From assembly GCF_026745355.1 (NCBI RefSeq), contig NC_079209.1, positions 3,040,295 to 3,104,294 of the forward strand: DNA of 64,000 nucleotides, in the 5' to 3' direction. Within the stretch, counting starts at the first letter, position 1. The number at the start of each line of letters is the position of its first letter. Positions 1 through 12,449 of the stretch are shown piece after piece. Position numbers and translations under genes: made by a program. A model generated the notes under the pieces. It did no database searches. It was not told the DNA's origin and saw nothing but the letters and a program-made list of their open reading frames with translations. The stretch comes from Beta vulgaris subsp. vulgaris. Its lineage: Eukaryota > Streptophyta > Magnoliopsida > Caryophyllales > Amaranthaceae.

Positions 1-607
1 TATGTTCATGATATTCTACATTGGATGCGTGGATCGTGGATCCCTTTCGAGACCTCTTGGCATACTTGCACAAAAGTGCACCTTTTGCATTATGTAATAT
101 GGTATGGAGTATGATAATACATTTTAGCTATGTTACTCCGACACCTTCATTTACCTCAAAAATCGGGTGTCGTGTCTTGTAGTGTCCACACGATACTTAA
201 CTTGGATACTTCATTTTAATCTAAAAACCCGACTTTTTCTACAAAATTGCCGAGTCGGACGCTTAGACACCCGTATCCGAGTAGATACTTAATCCGTGTA
301 TGAGTAACATAGCATTTCGGGAAATCTTTGGTGTTGTTTTAAGTCTTATGGTATATTGTGGTTCCAAATACTGTTAAAAATGCAGTGGATATACTCGGGG
401 ACCTGATTATAGTAAAGGGAGCTCATGCCTTGTTTTGGTTTTGTTCAATCTTCTCGTCTTTTCTTTTTCCCATAATCGTATTGGCTTGTCTTACTCATTG
501 GGTTTCAAGCGATTCTAATTAGAAAATCATTTCTGGTTTACAAGCATTTGCTCCAGCAAAGATGACTGCCTCACTCGTTTGTTGTCTCGCATTCTCTCTT
601 CATGTAG
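1..607. other. No exon resolved; probable FES1 intron/upstream sequence
   Basis: No convincing coding exon is seen. The last 60 bases run into a likely 3' splice site (AG at 606-607) that opens the first recognisable exon of the zinc-finger gene to the right. Positions 130-300 hold CCGAGT/GTCCGA-type motifs (for example 'cccgtatccgagtagatac') that recur around 3470-3520 and may be a decayed repeat. Confidence 0.4.
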
Positions 608-2897
608 ATGGTAGACAAGAGCTGGAATCCACAGGAGATGAGGTGTGCTTGACATCGGGACGTACAAGTGCTGTTAAGTCCGAAGCAAGTATTATACGTG
701 GTATCCATGATGGAAGATGTTCCTCACCTGAAGTGCAGAATGGGGATGGAAAGGAGATCTGTACTATACATGTTGGAAGTTCTGAATCTCTGAAATCACA
801 TGAATATATCGCTGGCTCTTCTAATAATGGAGTTGATACTGTGAAAGATAAGCAGGGCCTTCTGGAACAAGGAATTTTAGTTTCTGCTGCAGAAGAATAT
901 GTTTCTGCTCCTGATGCTGGGTGTGATCAGCTGGGCAAGATGGAGACATCTGATGTTGAGGAGTCCAGGAACCTTCTAGAGAAGGCAGATCTTCATTTTC
1001 CTTCAAGACAAGACATAGGTGAAAAGGAATCAAGGTCTGCAGTTTTGGTTCTCAAAATATTTTTAGTGATCGTCATGCTCTTTTAATTTGTTAAAGAAAC
1101 TGGCTTTCCCTCCCTCCAGTTGTTGTTTTTATTACTAATACTTAGAGGTTTTCCAGATCTTGTGTTCCCCAAGTGAGGCCAAGGAGCTTGTTACCTGAGG
1201 ATGAAAGTGAGGATGGAAATAAACGACCTGCAATTATTTGTGAATATTTCACTAAAGGTTGGTGCATCAAAGGGGGTTCATGTAGATTTCTTCACAAGAG
1301 AGACCATGTAGATAATGCTACACAAGTAGCGGAAGATGTACCGCACACCAAAGGTGAGCTTTGGCCTGAGAAAGGTATAATTGAGTCTGTAAGGAGTCTT
1401 CTGTAACTAAAACGTTCCTGCAATTTGATGCATCTAACAAGCACCTATTTGTTAGCAGGTTCTGAAGAGAATGCTACTGCTGATGCTTCAGATTTGCTTG
1501 CTTACAACCCACCATTTTCTGTGGTGGAGAATATCAATGATTACTTGCGCAATTCAACTGCAGGAAAAGATATTCGAAAAGAGCATGGAGAAGGCTTCAG
1601 GTTGCGCAAACATGAAGACAAGGATAAAAGTGCTTTACTTGAGAGAATGGTTTCATCTTCCCATGTGTCTGCTGATTCCCAGAAATCCTCTTCTTGTAAA
1701 GATGGATCTAGGTCAATCTCTACCCACAGGGAGGTAGAAGCAGAAATTTTTATAGAGAATCGCTCATCTAATTATCATGAGGCATCAGTTGCTGAAGGTG
1801 GTTCTATGCTGCAGCATAATTTATCTTTTGGGAGTCGATCTTCATCTAGGGAATTGGGAGTATTTTCGAGTGCAGATTCCATTGTGAAGCTTGTGGAGGA
1901 ATCTGCTGCTTTGCGAAGGCGCTATTCCCTAGATGTGCAGAGCACTGTGCCATTTTACAATATCTCTAGCTGGAAAAGCTCTTCTTTACTGCGTGATTCT
2001 GCCTTTTTCTCAGGATCTGATTCAGGAAAATTTTCTGATGTGCGTTATGCAGAGGATAAACTAATCTTTAAGTATAAGACGACGTTTACTCCTTATAACT
2101 GGGAGCCATCTGTACCTTTTCGGTCCTCGTATCTATTTCCTCCTGGAAAAAGATCATCAGATGTTCAATATGATCCTTTTCGTGATTGCATTGAGCAACC
2201 TGATGTTGGACGTGCGCGCTTTAGGCATTCGTCTTATGATCAAACTCAAGATGTTCAAAGCACGTCTGGAAGGAATTCTCTTGAGTTGCATAAAGGATTA
2301 CAGATTGGTACTTGGGATAAGAACTATAATGTCCATGATAAAGTTGCCCCTGTAGCTGAAGCAGAATCTGCTGCAACTTCTGCCAGTGATGCTCAAAATA
2401 TGAACCTGACTGAAGAGGAGAATCCTATGGTTCCTGGCAGTGTCAAAGCTATACTTAAAGCAAGTAGAAGTGTCAATGATAGTAAACAGAGTGACTTGGT
2501 GAGACATGGAGACCGGAAGGTAGAGAAAGGCGAGCAACTCAATGAATTAGCAGATGAAGAATCTAAGGCAATAAAGTATTTTCGTGCATCTCTTATAGAA
2601 TTTGTGAAGGAGTTAATGAAACCGATATGGCATGAAGGTCGCCTGTCTAAGGATGTATATAAAGTAATAGTTCAAAAAGCCGAGGACAAGATTTTGAGTA
2701 CTTTACAGCCAAATCAAGTTCCAAATTCTTCAGAGTCCATTAAGCAATATTTGTCTTCATCTCAGCCTAAAATTTTAAAGCTTATTCAGGTGAGACTCTA
2801 AGATTACTAATTAGACATTAAGAAACAACTATGGTATTCCGAGTTTGACACGCATTTACTTTTGCAGGCTTATGTTGACAAATATGGCAGATTTTAG
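608..2897 (+). CDS. FES1: CCCH zinc-finger protein, FRIGIDA-ESSENTIAL 1-like (5' part missing)
   Basis: This is probably a nuclear CCCH zinc-finger protein of the FRIGIDA-ESSENTIAL 1 family. In Arabidopsis FES1 works with FRIGIDA to keep FLC expressed and delay flowering. Four exons join in phase: 608-1034, 1157-1353, 1459-2789 and 2868-2897 (TAG), giving about 660 residues; the N-terminus lies to the left or was not resolved. The second exon carries the finger CEYFTKGWCIKGGSCRFLH, spacing C-x7-C-x5-C-x3-H. A long Ser-rich, low-complexity middle follows. The conserved C-terminal block (IKYFRASLIEFVKELMKPIW onward, ending in AYVDKYGRF) is what points to FES1 rather than a generic CCCH protein. 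All introns are short (78-122 bp) with GT/AG ends. An ATG at 562 is in frame, but it sits upstream of the splice acceptor and is probably not the true start. Confidence 0.82.
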
Positions 2898-4148
2898 AAG
2901 CAAAAGATGGTTCCTAGTTGCTGTACAGTTTTGTTAATCGCTGAGAGTTATATATGGCTCTCATGGAGTTACATAATGTAACTCGAACCATAATTGTCTA
3001 ATTTATGGTGTTAGTTTTTGTATAGGGTATCCTCTAGGATTGCACATTTAATGGATTAGACTTTCTTTGGTGCAAAATGATTATGCCCCTCATTATTGGG
3101 TGTTAGCACTTTTTCAATGACATTTTTTGTTTCATTAGAATGATGTTTTTTTATTTTAAATTTGAACATTTGAGGAGCATTTTGGCATGTTATCGCCATA
3201 AGAAGCACTTTGACTATGCATCAATGGTTAAGGGGATGTATTTGTTTGTAAACAACATAGGAAGTAGATTAGGAATTTTCACAATTTTGACCTTAGGTTG
3301 GTCAATTAAGCCCCAATCAGTTAAGACTTAATGAATAATAAGTTGATTAATGACATGCTTGGACTTGGCCACAATATGGACATGGGACGTATATTCCTTT
3401 TGAATAAGAAAGAGAAGGTAATATCGATTCAAGATTGTGGTCTATGATACTAGGACACTGCATTTTGGCCGGGGTACCGGTGTCGACACGAGTCGACATG
3501 AATCCGAGTACGATATACTGGTTAGATACGACAATTTGCACTTGGATTTGGCTAAATATGAGAGGAGAGAAGTCGGTAAAAGTAGTGAGAAGAGATCACG
3601 TACTAATTTTCTCCACACCATGGAACTTTGAGATCTAGGGTTTGAGTTTGAAAACCTTTGATCCATAAATTGGAGGTGAAGTATACGATTTATGTTATAG
3701 AGATGGGAATCTAATTGCGAGTTTTAATTCCGTGCACGTGTATGATTTGATAATCTTGACTTAAGCTGTACTGAATGCGTGTGTCAAACATTGATACAAT
3801 CATGCCTAAGTTAATGTTTTTTGTCACTACACACGTTACATACAATATGATAACTCACTAATTGGTCATTTATGGTTGAATTATTGGCTTGCGCTCACAA
3901 AATAGACACTGTTATATTTAAACGCTACATGACTTAATACATCTACATGTATAAAAGAAATAGAGGTCATGCATACATCTCACTCAATTGCATGCCACAA
4001 AATAAACAATGTTACATTTAACCTTATGGGCATAACAAGCATGCAAGGGGTCCAATAGTGAGTGAATAAATTATTAAGCCCTTGTTGTTTTGGACTAGTT
4101 TAGTGGAGTGCTTGAACAAACTCCCAACTTGTCTAAAAGGTGTTGATG
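2898..4148. other. Intergenic, no gene seen
   Basis: This holds the 3' flank of the zinc-finger gene followed by AT-rich spacer. Short open frames around 3435-3666 overlap on both strands, show no family resemblance and have no splice context, so they are treated as chance. Confidence 0.5.
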
Positions 4149-4850
4149 TTAATCAGTGCTCAATACCATTGTGAAGATGTTTTGTGAAGATGACACTAAA
4201 CTGATGTTACTAAACTTCTCTTTGCTATCCCCGATAAAGTGACAATCAATATCAACATGCTTAATTCTTTCATGATGAACTGGGTTGGCAGCAATAGCGA
4301 AGACAGGTTGGTTGCGAATATCTTTGATCTTAAGGTCTTTCATTAGTTGTCTTAGCTACATTACTTCACAAACACTCAATGCCATATACCTATACTCAGC
4401 TTTCGCAATTGACCTTGCTACCACTAATTAGATTCAGAGGCACCAAGTAGGATGCAAGATCCTGAAGTAGATCTTGTATAAAAGCATCCGGTGAGCTCTC
4501 ATTGTGGACTTGGTTGCAAGGAGAATGCCTTCATCAGGTGACCCTGTTAGGTACCTTAGTACTTGTAGACCTAGGTACCTATTGATAATGAGCTGAAGTA
4601 GGACAATGCATAAACTTACTCAAAATATGTATAGTGAAGGCTATGACAGGCTCAGTTATATAAGTTTGCGTGTCAATCTCTGATACATTTCAGGGTCATG
4701 AATTGGAGAGCCTCAATCAGGAATGAGTTTAGTATGAGTATCCATAAGGGAGCTTTAGAGTTCTACAGTTTTAAAGGTGATATTCTTTGAGCAAGTCACT
4801 CACATACTTTCTTTGTGACAAGAGTATTTGATCTGAACCATTTAGCCTTG
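4149..4850 (-). mobile_element. Ty1-copia polyprotein remnant (end of RT through RNase H)
   Basis: Read on the minus strand, pieces in shifting frames match the copia polyprotein order. Near 4800 is the RT-end motif LLSQRKYVSDLLKE; then a region like 'cptsAHYQ'; then AEYRYMAL near 4400; and finally [20 protein letters not shown] at 4270-4330, the RNase H tail. Stops and frameshifts break it throughout, and no LTRs were found at either side. It is an old dead fragment, about 700 bp of an element that is normally about 5 kb. Confidence 0.8.
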
Positions 4851-4974
4851 TTTTATGAGTTGTTTTGTAGATTTGATTGTGCTAAAAAGGCATTTTGGGT
4901 TGGTGATAAGTGGCTATGCATATGCCAAAAGGAAGTCTCTAACCAGTTGGGGCCGCGGGATGGGGGTGTCGATC

Positions 4975-4999
4975 CTCCCCCTCCCCCTCCCCCTCCCCC
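4975..4999. repeat. CCCCCT microsatellite
   Basis: About four units of a six-base C-rich motif, flanked by otherwise mixed sequence. Confidence 0.85.
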
Positions 5000-5283
5000 A
5001 TCGCCACGTAGCAATCATGTGAAAGTTGAACGAACTTGTTGACAAATAACAACAAATTCAGAAAGCGGCCCTTGTAAAATTGTTAAATGACATGAAAGTT
5101 GAGACTGATGACGAAAAGAAAGTGTAAGGAGACGTTGGAATTTTACCTTGCGAACTTTTTGATCTGTCATGACTTAGCCAATACTTCTAGAAAATCATAT
5201 TTTATTTAACGCAAAAACTTGGATGTCTTTAAGAAATTGAACTAGGCGAAGCTTTTTGTGGAGTATATGCTAAAAGAACTCGT

Positions 5284-6069
5284 GAAGTTGAGGAAAAATT
5301 ATTATAAGGCCGAGATGGAGGATGAAGGGGCATTTGGTGATGCTGATGTTTAGGGTGAGATGATGGAGAAAGGGGCAACTCTTGATGCTGATGTTGGGGG
5401 CAGGATGATGGATGAAGAGGTTGGTGTTGGTGATGCTGATGCTCATGTGAAGGCCAAAAGCAAGAAAAAAAGAAGGTATTGGCTGTGTTCCCGACGTTTC
5501 TTGAGGTGTAATTTTTATTTTGAGCTCAAACTTGATTTACTTTTTGGAAAATGATACCAATATCAGGCTTGTGGAAATGTGTCAGATGCATGGTATTTCT
5601 TGAGAACAAGTGAATATGCAGAAGTAAATAATTCTGATGCAGCTCCCTTAATTGGATATTTTAGAAAAATTCCAATTGAACAAGATTTTATGTTACCTTC
5701 TGAAAAAGCAAGGAAACCATTTCAGCTAGTTCATGTGTCTGTAAATTTGTTTCTATGAAACTAGCTCATTCTCTAATTTTAGCAGGTCAAGAATTGTCCA
5801 GTTTCTTCTCTTCTCAGTGTATTGAGAGGAAGCTACTTGATAACACGAATAAGGAGATTTGTGAGAGAAGTAGCCACAACTTCAGTTTGCATTGGAGTTT
5901 CTTTGATGATAAGATGCATGAACAAGTAGTTACAAGTTTGATTTGTCATTGCTTAAATGAATTTCGGGACACTGTAGATAGCCTGGGAATATCAGAAGAT
6001 ACTATGAAGCTTTTAACAATGGCCAAAGAATATTTCTTTGTAAGTTTTTATGGTTGTGAACATTCATAA
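5284..6069 (+). pseudogene. Unrecognised plant gene fragment with splice-like structure
   Basis: I do not recognise the family. Three coding-like blocks are joined by plausible splice sites. Block one ends near 5476 in a Lys/Arg-rich stretch (HVKAKSKKKR) before GTATTGG. Block two starts after CAG at about 5569 and runs to about 5735 (motifs DAWYFLRTSEYAE, PLIGYFRKIPIEQDFMLPSE). Block three starts after TTTTAGCAG near 5787 and ends at a GTAAGT donor near 6040 (motifs LHWSFFDDKMHEQVV, LGISEDTMKLLTMAKEYFF). A stop sits in the upstream part near 5352. The composition and Leu/Glu/Lys periodicity look like real protein, not chance. It is either a broken gene, a transposon-captured fragment or part of a gene whose other exons I missed. 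Confidence 0.4.
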
Positions 6070-6170
6070 GAACCAGTTTCTCATTTGTCATTACTCACGA
6101 CATTTGATGATAAGACCTCTGTCTAGATTTGTTCCTAAACAGCAGCACTTAGTAAATCTTCTTTTTTGAC

Positions 6171-6740
6171 ATGGAAGCACTGCCACTAGGCCCACCACCG
6201 ACTGGGAATTTTGAGCGTTTCAGAGGCCGGAGCCCCGGACGTGCTTATTGATGAAGAAGTTGAACATCTAGACGCAGATGAAGGGCCTAAAATTCCAGAC
6301 ATAGGGGAAATTGAAGTACAGTTAGAATAAGGCCCCACAAGATTTAGAGGTTCAACTAGAGGTAGAGGCAGGACTAGACGAAGCTGGAGTGGCCGCAGCA
6401 GAGGGAGAGGCAGGCCTAGAGGCAGTGGCAGAAGCAGAAGTGACAGAGGAGAGGCATATCTAGAGGCAGTGGCATAGGGACCTCAACAAAGGAATTGGTT
6501 CAGGGGCCGAGCCAAACAACAATGTTCACAAGAAGTAAAAAGCAAACAGTGGAAACAAGAATGGACGAGCCAAAGAACAAGAAGTCAAAATCAACGGTGT
6601 GTCGCAAAATCAACGGTGGTCACAAGAAGTCGAAAGCAAACAACAGAAACATAATCCTTAGACAAAGGTGCTCCAAACTGGACGCGAAGGTCTTCCCCAC
6701 AACTTCAAGAGCCATTTTGTACATATCACTTAAAGATTGA
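6171..6740 (+). pseudogene. Arg/Gly/Ser-rich coding remnant
   Basis: One frame across about 6336-6500 reads as an RG/RS-rich tract (motifs GRGRTRRSWSGRSRGRGRPR-like) followed by Lys/Gln-rich sequence to about 6740. It is interrupted by stops before and after. It lies about 130 bp past the unrecognised exon-like blocks and may be the basic tail of the same broken gene. No family can be named. Confidence 0.3.
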
Positions 6741-7379
6741 CATGAGAGCCTTAGTTCTCTTACTTCATTCGTCTTATGGAATAAAGTCATTTTCTTGATT
6801 TTTTGGAGGGACAACCTTAGTTATATTGACATGAGGACAACCTTAGTTCTGTTACTTCATTCGCCTTATGGAATAAAGTCGTTTAACTAATTATCTGCGG
6901 GAAAATTCTTAGTTCTTTTTATCCCTCAATTATATAAATTATAGAGGCTAAGTGGGAGTTTGGTTGGGGTATTGTGGAAAGGGTAAGGGAATCAAGGAAC
7001 ATGATTCTCTTGTTGTTTGTTTGTTCAAATCAATGATACCTTTTACCCTCTCCTTACCCCCAAAGTCCTCTACTTTCATTCCCCCACCCCCAAGGGTTTC
7101 ACGTACTCTTTCTTTGACTCATTATTGACCATCTCTTTGACCACCCAACCACCACTTGAACCAACCCCCCAACCACATCTGACCACCAAACTACCACCAC
7201 CTGCCAACCCTATTACCACAACCCGACACCTCCACCCCAACACATCCTACCACCGCAAATAAGTCGTCGAGTAACATCACTACCATCCACCACCTAAACA
7301 ACTACTCACCCACAAGGCACGAACCCTAGAAAAAAATTGGAAGAATAACGCAGCAGCGGCGGGAAAGGGAGAGGTAGAA

Positions 7380-7700
7380 GGCGGCAATGTGGAGAAGGGG
7401 AGAGGAGAATTCGATGACATAGAGAAGGGCGTGGGGGAGAAAGCGATCGCGCGGCGTGGGGGAGAAAGCGATCGCGCGGCGCGGGGGAGAAAGCGATGGC
7501 GTAGAGAAGGGGAGGGGAGAAAGCGACAGCGTGACGCACGGGAGGGAATGAACACGATGACAGTGCAGGGGAGGGAGGGGAGGGGGTGAACACGACAGCG
7601 CCGCGCAGGGAAGAGGATGGGGTGAACGCGACGATGCAGGGGAGGGAGGGGGAGAACACGGCAGCGGGAAGGAGAGGGGAGTGACGAGCTGGCTTTACTG
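7380..7700. repeat. GC-rich, purine-rich tandem block
   Basis: The plus strand is G/A-rich with repeated units such as GGGGGAGAAAGCGATCGCGCG (at 7434-7490) and GGGGAGGGAGGGG. It is far more GC-rich than its surroundings. The long minus-strand frame through it encodes only Ser/Pro/Arg low complexity and is a by-product of the repeat. Confidence 0.7.
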
Positions 7701-7917
7701 GGGTGGGGAGGCGGCGGGGCAACAACAAAAGAGGGAGGAATGGTGGTGCTATGGTGGGAGAAGGGTAAATGGCGGAAGAAAGTTGGTGAAAATTTTGAGT
7801 CCTTCATGATTTGAAGCTTCGCATCTTTGAAAATTTCACCGAAGGTTTTCAAACAACACCTAGACTCAAAGTTGGCTTTGTTTTCTTACATATCGTAAGT
7901 AAATCTGCAACAAAATT

Positions 7918-8760
7918 AAACCAAAACAAACCCGGAGTTTAATTAGATGCAAGTGGAACAAGGTTTGAGGGCAAATAGCATTAAAGAAATATCTAGCAAA
8001 GCCCAAAGAGAGAATTGAAGAAAATTGGTATTTTTGGAGCAGAAATTCAACTGTTTGTTAGCAAATTACAATGCACATGTGAAGCATGATCAAGGATTAA
8101 AATGAATCTCAGAAGCAGATTGACTGCAGCAAAGACACGAGCTGCAACAAGGCAGCATTGCAAATTCAGAATTATCAGAACAGATGCTGCAGAAACAGAC
8201 AACATTACAGGCATCAGAAAACAGGATGCTGTGAAGCTTGCGTTTCAGAGTTATGGTGAGTGTGTGTATAGCAAACTGACGCCAAATCAGCAGGGGATTA
8301 AACTAATATAAAGGCACTTAAGCAATTTGGAGCACCCCTCAAAAAAAAAAAAAAAGCAATTTGGAGCAGACACTCTAGCAGCAAAAGTAGACTGAAATGC
8401 TGCCAGTTCCAGCCAATCAGAAAACAGCATTCCTGCTGTATTTTTGAAACAATCAAAAGCTTTCCTCTTAGAAAGGAAAACGCCCCGTGGGTTCCTATTT
8501 CTTATGCATTGTGTAATGTATTATTTTAGTTGCAAAATATAGGAAATGAGCTGAGATAAATAGCTCACTCAGATTTTGTAAAAGGATGGATCATGAATTA
8601 ATGAAAAACTGTGGAAGAGTGCTCTCTTTCTCCTTTGGCGTTGACTGTATCTCTTTAGCCTTAGATCAGTTTCTGAAAACTGGAATTGCTCCTTGGTTGC
8701 ATTCCTGTTCTCAGATTCATATCCATTGTTATTAGCTTCCTCTTAAACACAAAAACACAG
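7918..8760. mobile_element. Possible degenerate LTR
   Basis: The stretch has LTR-like texture: CAG-rich leader-like sequence, a poly-A of 15 at 8341, and an end with 'gagtgctctctttctcc' and Thr/Ser-poor T-rich sequence typical of copia U5 regions. No clean TG...CA ends with a target duplication could be found, so this is only a suggestion. Confidence 0.22.
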
Positions 8761-9892
8761 AATAGATACTTTTTTAAATTCTTCTCAAAACTAGCTAGAG
8801 CATAAACTCTCCATGTGTGAGAATGCGTGTGCAAATGAACTCTATGGTGTTTAGGGGTGCATCAGCTTTGGTACATATCTTTTCGTAGATGGGTCTGTTG
8901 TAGACTTAGTATTCCAAAACATAGTTTCATTTTTTGGTTAACTATGCATGGGAGATTACAACCCAGAGAAAGGCTTCAAAGTATAGGGGATCATCTCTAA
9001 TGATCAATGTTTACATTTATTTTTTAAATGTGCTATCAGTAGGCGAATTTGGCATGACATCCGATCTTGGATGGGGATTCAGACACAGAGAAATGAGCTG
9101 CAATTTATTTGGAAATATATATTGTGGAAGAAGCGATTACATGCCTTTTAACTGATCACAATGGTGATTAACTCCGCTTTAGAACCATGTCCACGAGCAA
9201 TCCTTTTGTGGAGATTACTTCTATTGGACATTGATGATGCTGAAGCAATTACGTTGCAATAGTGAGTTTGAACCCTCCCTACAGCCTCTAATAGTTTGAA
9301 CCCACCTTAATTGCTAGTGGACATTGATTATTTCTCCCAAATTGGACATCACAATCCCCTTCAACCCTTGATGAACCCCTCAAAATTTGGTAGTGAATGG
9401 GTAGCTGATGATGGGTGAAACTCGGGTGAAATTCTGAATGTCACGTAAGTGGAAACAAAGTTCAGGCCAAGAGATGGGTTAATACATATACAGTACATCA
9501 ATACATGTAAAAATACACGTATTGGACACGTGGGGGGGGGGGATGGCGTGTCCGTGCTACCTAGGGCTATGGTTGTGACCCTTTCACAAGTCATTTCAAG
9601 CCTTTGGTTCTGATACTTTCACCCGGTTGACAGAACCTTTCGTGATAATCCTTTCATTCCTTTAGGCTAGGCTATGATGAAAGGCGTTCATTTGTCCGAT
9701 CTTAGCTATGGTCCTCACCCTTTCACTTGGAGATGAAACCTATGGAGCACTCTGAAATTAGCCTTTTTTTTGGAGTAATTTTTTTTTTTTGAGTAATCTG
9801 TGAAATTAGCCTTAGAACTCAACACTTTCAAACTAAGATTTAGGCTAGTATTTATTTGGGTAACTGTTCTAGCTCACTTTGACCTAGAATTT
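8761..9892. other. Intergenic, no gene seen
   Basis: Mixed spacer with a G12 run at 9532-9543. Short open frames have no recognisable content. Confidence 0.5.
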
Positions 9893-10130
9893 CCAAACAA
9901 TCTGTGCAAAACAGCAACTACAAAAAATCTCAAACAATCTGTGCAAAACATCAACTACAAAAACCACCAAAAGAGTAAAACATGTATCGAGCCATCAACT
10001 AACTGTGCAAAGCATGCTTATCAACTGACTCTGCAAAAACATGTTTAAAATCCACAATCTATGCAAAGCATCAACTAACTCCAAAACCATAATTCCATGC
10101 ACAATCACAGTTTAAAATCCATAATTTACA
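9893..10130. repeat. Imperfect tandem repeat (TGTGCAAA...CATCAACTA)
   Basis: Units built on 'caatctgtgcaaaacatcaa' recur about six times with drift and variable spacing, two of them nearly identical at 9897-9960. Confidence 0.65.
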
Positions 10131-10843
10131 AACATACTTACTTATTTGGTAGGAGGAATGGAGGAAGAGAGTGAATCGAGGTAGGTGGTCGAATCAGTTT
10201 CCCTGCAATCAATCAGTCTTGAGTAGTAAGAGTCTATGTCATGATAATGATACAGCACCTGAGAATATAGTTCTAGACATTGGTTGATGCGTGAGGTGTC
10301 AGTTCTTTTGTTTGGTGATGGACTATCATCATATAGTTCATACAGAGCTGGTAATCTGGTACAGGAAGCTGGTAGGCAAGTATAGGTGATACAAGGACAG
10401 TAGGATCAATGCTGGAAAAAAAAAGGCATCATAAACTTGACAAATTCACACATCTTATTAAAGTATGCTTCCATGATGCACAATTGTTACTGTGAATCTG
10501 ACTTCAACTATGATTGAGAAACCGTGTACAAAAGTTATTATATTGCAGAAAAGAGATGGTAATCTGAATTCATTTTGTTAGCATCCAGGTGATATTAAAA
10601 AAAATTCTGTAATAAAAAATTGGTCCAACAAGCCTTTTGCAGCAATAACAAAATGGAAAGTTGACTGGTGTACACTCTTTGGAAGAGAGATGCCCTTATA
10701 AAAATAATACTTTGAAATTGGTCCTCATAAGATCAAAGTCATCAGATGCTTAATCGATGTTCCTCATTTGTTTGGGGGGAAAGGGGGGGGGGGGTTGCTA
10801 ACAATGATTCTTTATAATTTATATGCATGCATTTGTAGTCTGT
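10131..10843. other. Intergenic, no gene seen
   Basis: Spacer with a G-rich homopolymer cluster at 10777-10794 and no open frame worth reporting. Confidence 0.5.
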
Positions 10844-11430
10844 GCATCTGTTGTTTGGACTCCAAAGTCATGCTCTGTTGCCTCAAGTGGTTAATTACAA
10901 AGCTCTCTTTACTTTTGACAGCTTGGTGACAGAACTGATAACCACCAGTTGCAAGAACTAGAGATTTTTCATGGTGCTTACATTTTGCTTTGATGTGGTA
11001 AGTTCACTTGCTTTCAGTTGCATCTTTGAGCAAGAGACATGTCTCTAGTCTAATCTCTTTGGTTTTGTGCTATCTATGCTTTAAACATACCCCAGATATC
11101 ATGTTTATGCTACGTGTCTAAATGCAAATGATGCATCTGTTGTTTGGACTCCAAAGTCATGCTCCGTGGCCTCAAGTGGTTGATTACAAAGCTCTCTTTA
11201 CTTTTGACAGCTTGGTGACTGAACTGATAACCACCAGTTGCAAGAACTAGATAATTTTCATGGTGCTTACATTTTGCTTTATGTGGTAAGTTCACTTGCT
11301 TTTAATTGCATCTTTGAGCAAGAGACATGTCTCTGGTCTAATCTCTTTGGTTTTGTGCTATCTATGCTTTGAACATACCCCAACTATCATGTTTACGCTA
11401 CGTGTCTAAATGCTTTTTTTAGCAAATGAT
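10844..11430. repeat. 289-bp tandem duplication
   Basis: The segment beginning GCATCTGTTGTTTGGACTCC at 10844 is repeated head-to-tail at 11133, period 289 bp, with only scattered substitutions and a few small indels. The second copy carries a T-run insertion near its end (about 11413). Neither copy encodes a recognisable protein. Each contains TTTTGACAG followed by GTAAG about 75 bp later, which resembles a small exon with flanking splice signals, but there is no support from similarity. Confidence 0.9.
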
Positions 11431-11982
11431 TATTCCAAGTTTACCATTGAATTTCTCTCCCAAAAAAAACTGAAATAACTTGGCCTTTCCTTTTTTTTAG
11501 AGATCTTGTATATTTTATTTTTCGATGTTATAGACAGGCGTCATCACGATATAGATTGATGCTGGAGTGTCGCCCCCACCCCCACCCCCCCTTAAAATAC
11601 ATATCTACTAATACAGTGTACCGAAACAACCTGGGGAGAGGGGCAGTTTTGGTATTGCATAGTTAGTTAGTAGCTTGAGAAATAAGTTAGAGGGTTAGAA
11701 GGGAAGAAACTCTATAAATCGAGGAAATTAGGGAGAAAGAAGATATGTTGAATATTGAGTTGTATTTTGGGTGAACTTTTAAGAGTTCAATGGGAGAGAA
11801 GAAGCCTCTCGAAAGCTTGTAGTTACCATTTTATGTTTATTGTTTTCTAGAAAATTATCATTCAAGTCCAGTTTACTTCTTAATCTTCTACTATTCTGCT
11901 TCAAAGATGTCAGTTCATTACATACAGATACCAACTCCTAATCTCCCCTCCCAAACCCACTAGAGTATCCTCATATTCAACA
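11431..11982. mobile_element. LTR-like fragment within spacer (about 11600-11890)
   Basis: The stretch 11700-11890 has an LTR look: CTATAAAT followed by purine-rich leader, then 'gggtgaacttttaagagttc' and a T-rich tail. No paired LTR, no TG...CA boundary and no internal region were found. The remainder is spacer with a C-rich run at 11572-11590. Confidence 0.28.
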
Positions 11983-12157
11983 AGTATAACCAGGGTTACC
12001 TAATTCGCGGATCGCCTTGGATCGCGGAACGGGAACGGGAACGCGATTCGCTAGTGGAAAGAATTTGGATCGCAATGGGGAATTTTTTCGGAACGGATTT
12101 TAGGAACATAATTCGATGGAACATAATACGCACTAATTATATGATAAAAATTAAAAT

Positions 12158-12159
<2 letters not shown>

Positions 12160-12232
<73 letters not shown>
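12160..12232. repeat. (TA)n microsatellite, about 36 units
   Basis: An uninterrupted alternating TA run of about 72 bases inside the hAT-type element. It would be highly polymorphic in length. Confidence 0.97.
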
Positions 12233-12237
<5 letters not shown>

Positions 12238-12421
12238 TTTGATTTAGTAAAAAAGAAAGAGAAAAGAGAGAGAAAAGAAAAAAAACATAATTCAGAGAAA
12301 GAAGTACAAAAGTAGTGCAAAGAATACAAGTCATACAACTTCATATTTTTTTTAAAAAAATAATCTGTTGGACAGCTGTAAGCCTGTACTTTCACTTTCA
12401 CGTGTCATTTAAAGTTTTTAA

Positions 12422-12449
12422 CCCTTCCCCTTCCCCTTCCCCTTCCCCA
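12422..12449. repeat. CCCCTT microsatellite
   Basis: About four units of CCCTTC inside the hAT-type element. Confidence 0.85.

Noticed and set aside
7280..7852. 190-codon minus-strand frame rich in Ser/Pro/Arg
   Set aside because: It is the complement of a purine-rich tandem block; composition explains the open frame and a second frame is open too.
12051..12401. Minus-strand frames across the TA repeat
   Set aside because: Only Tyr-Ile repeats from the microsatellite, inside a hAT-type element.
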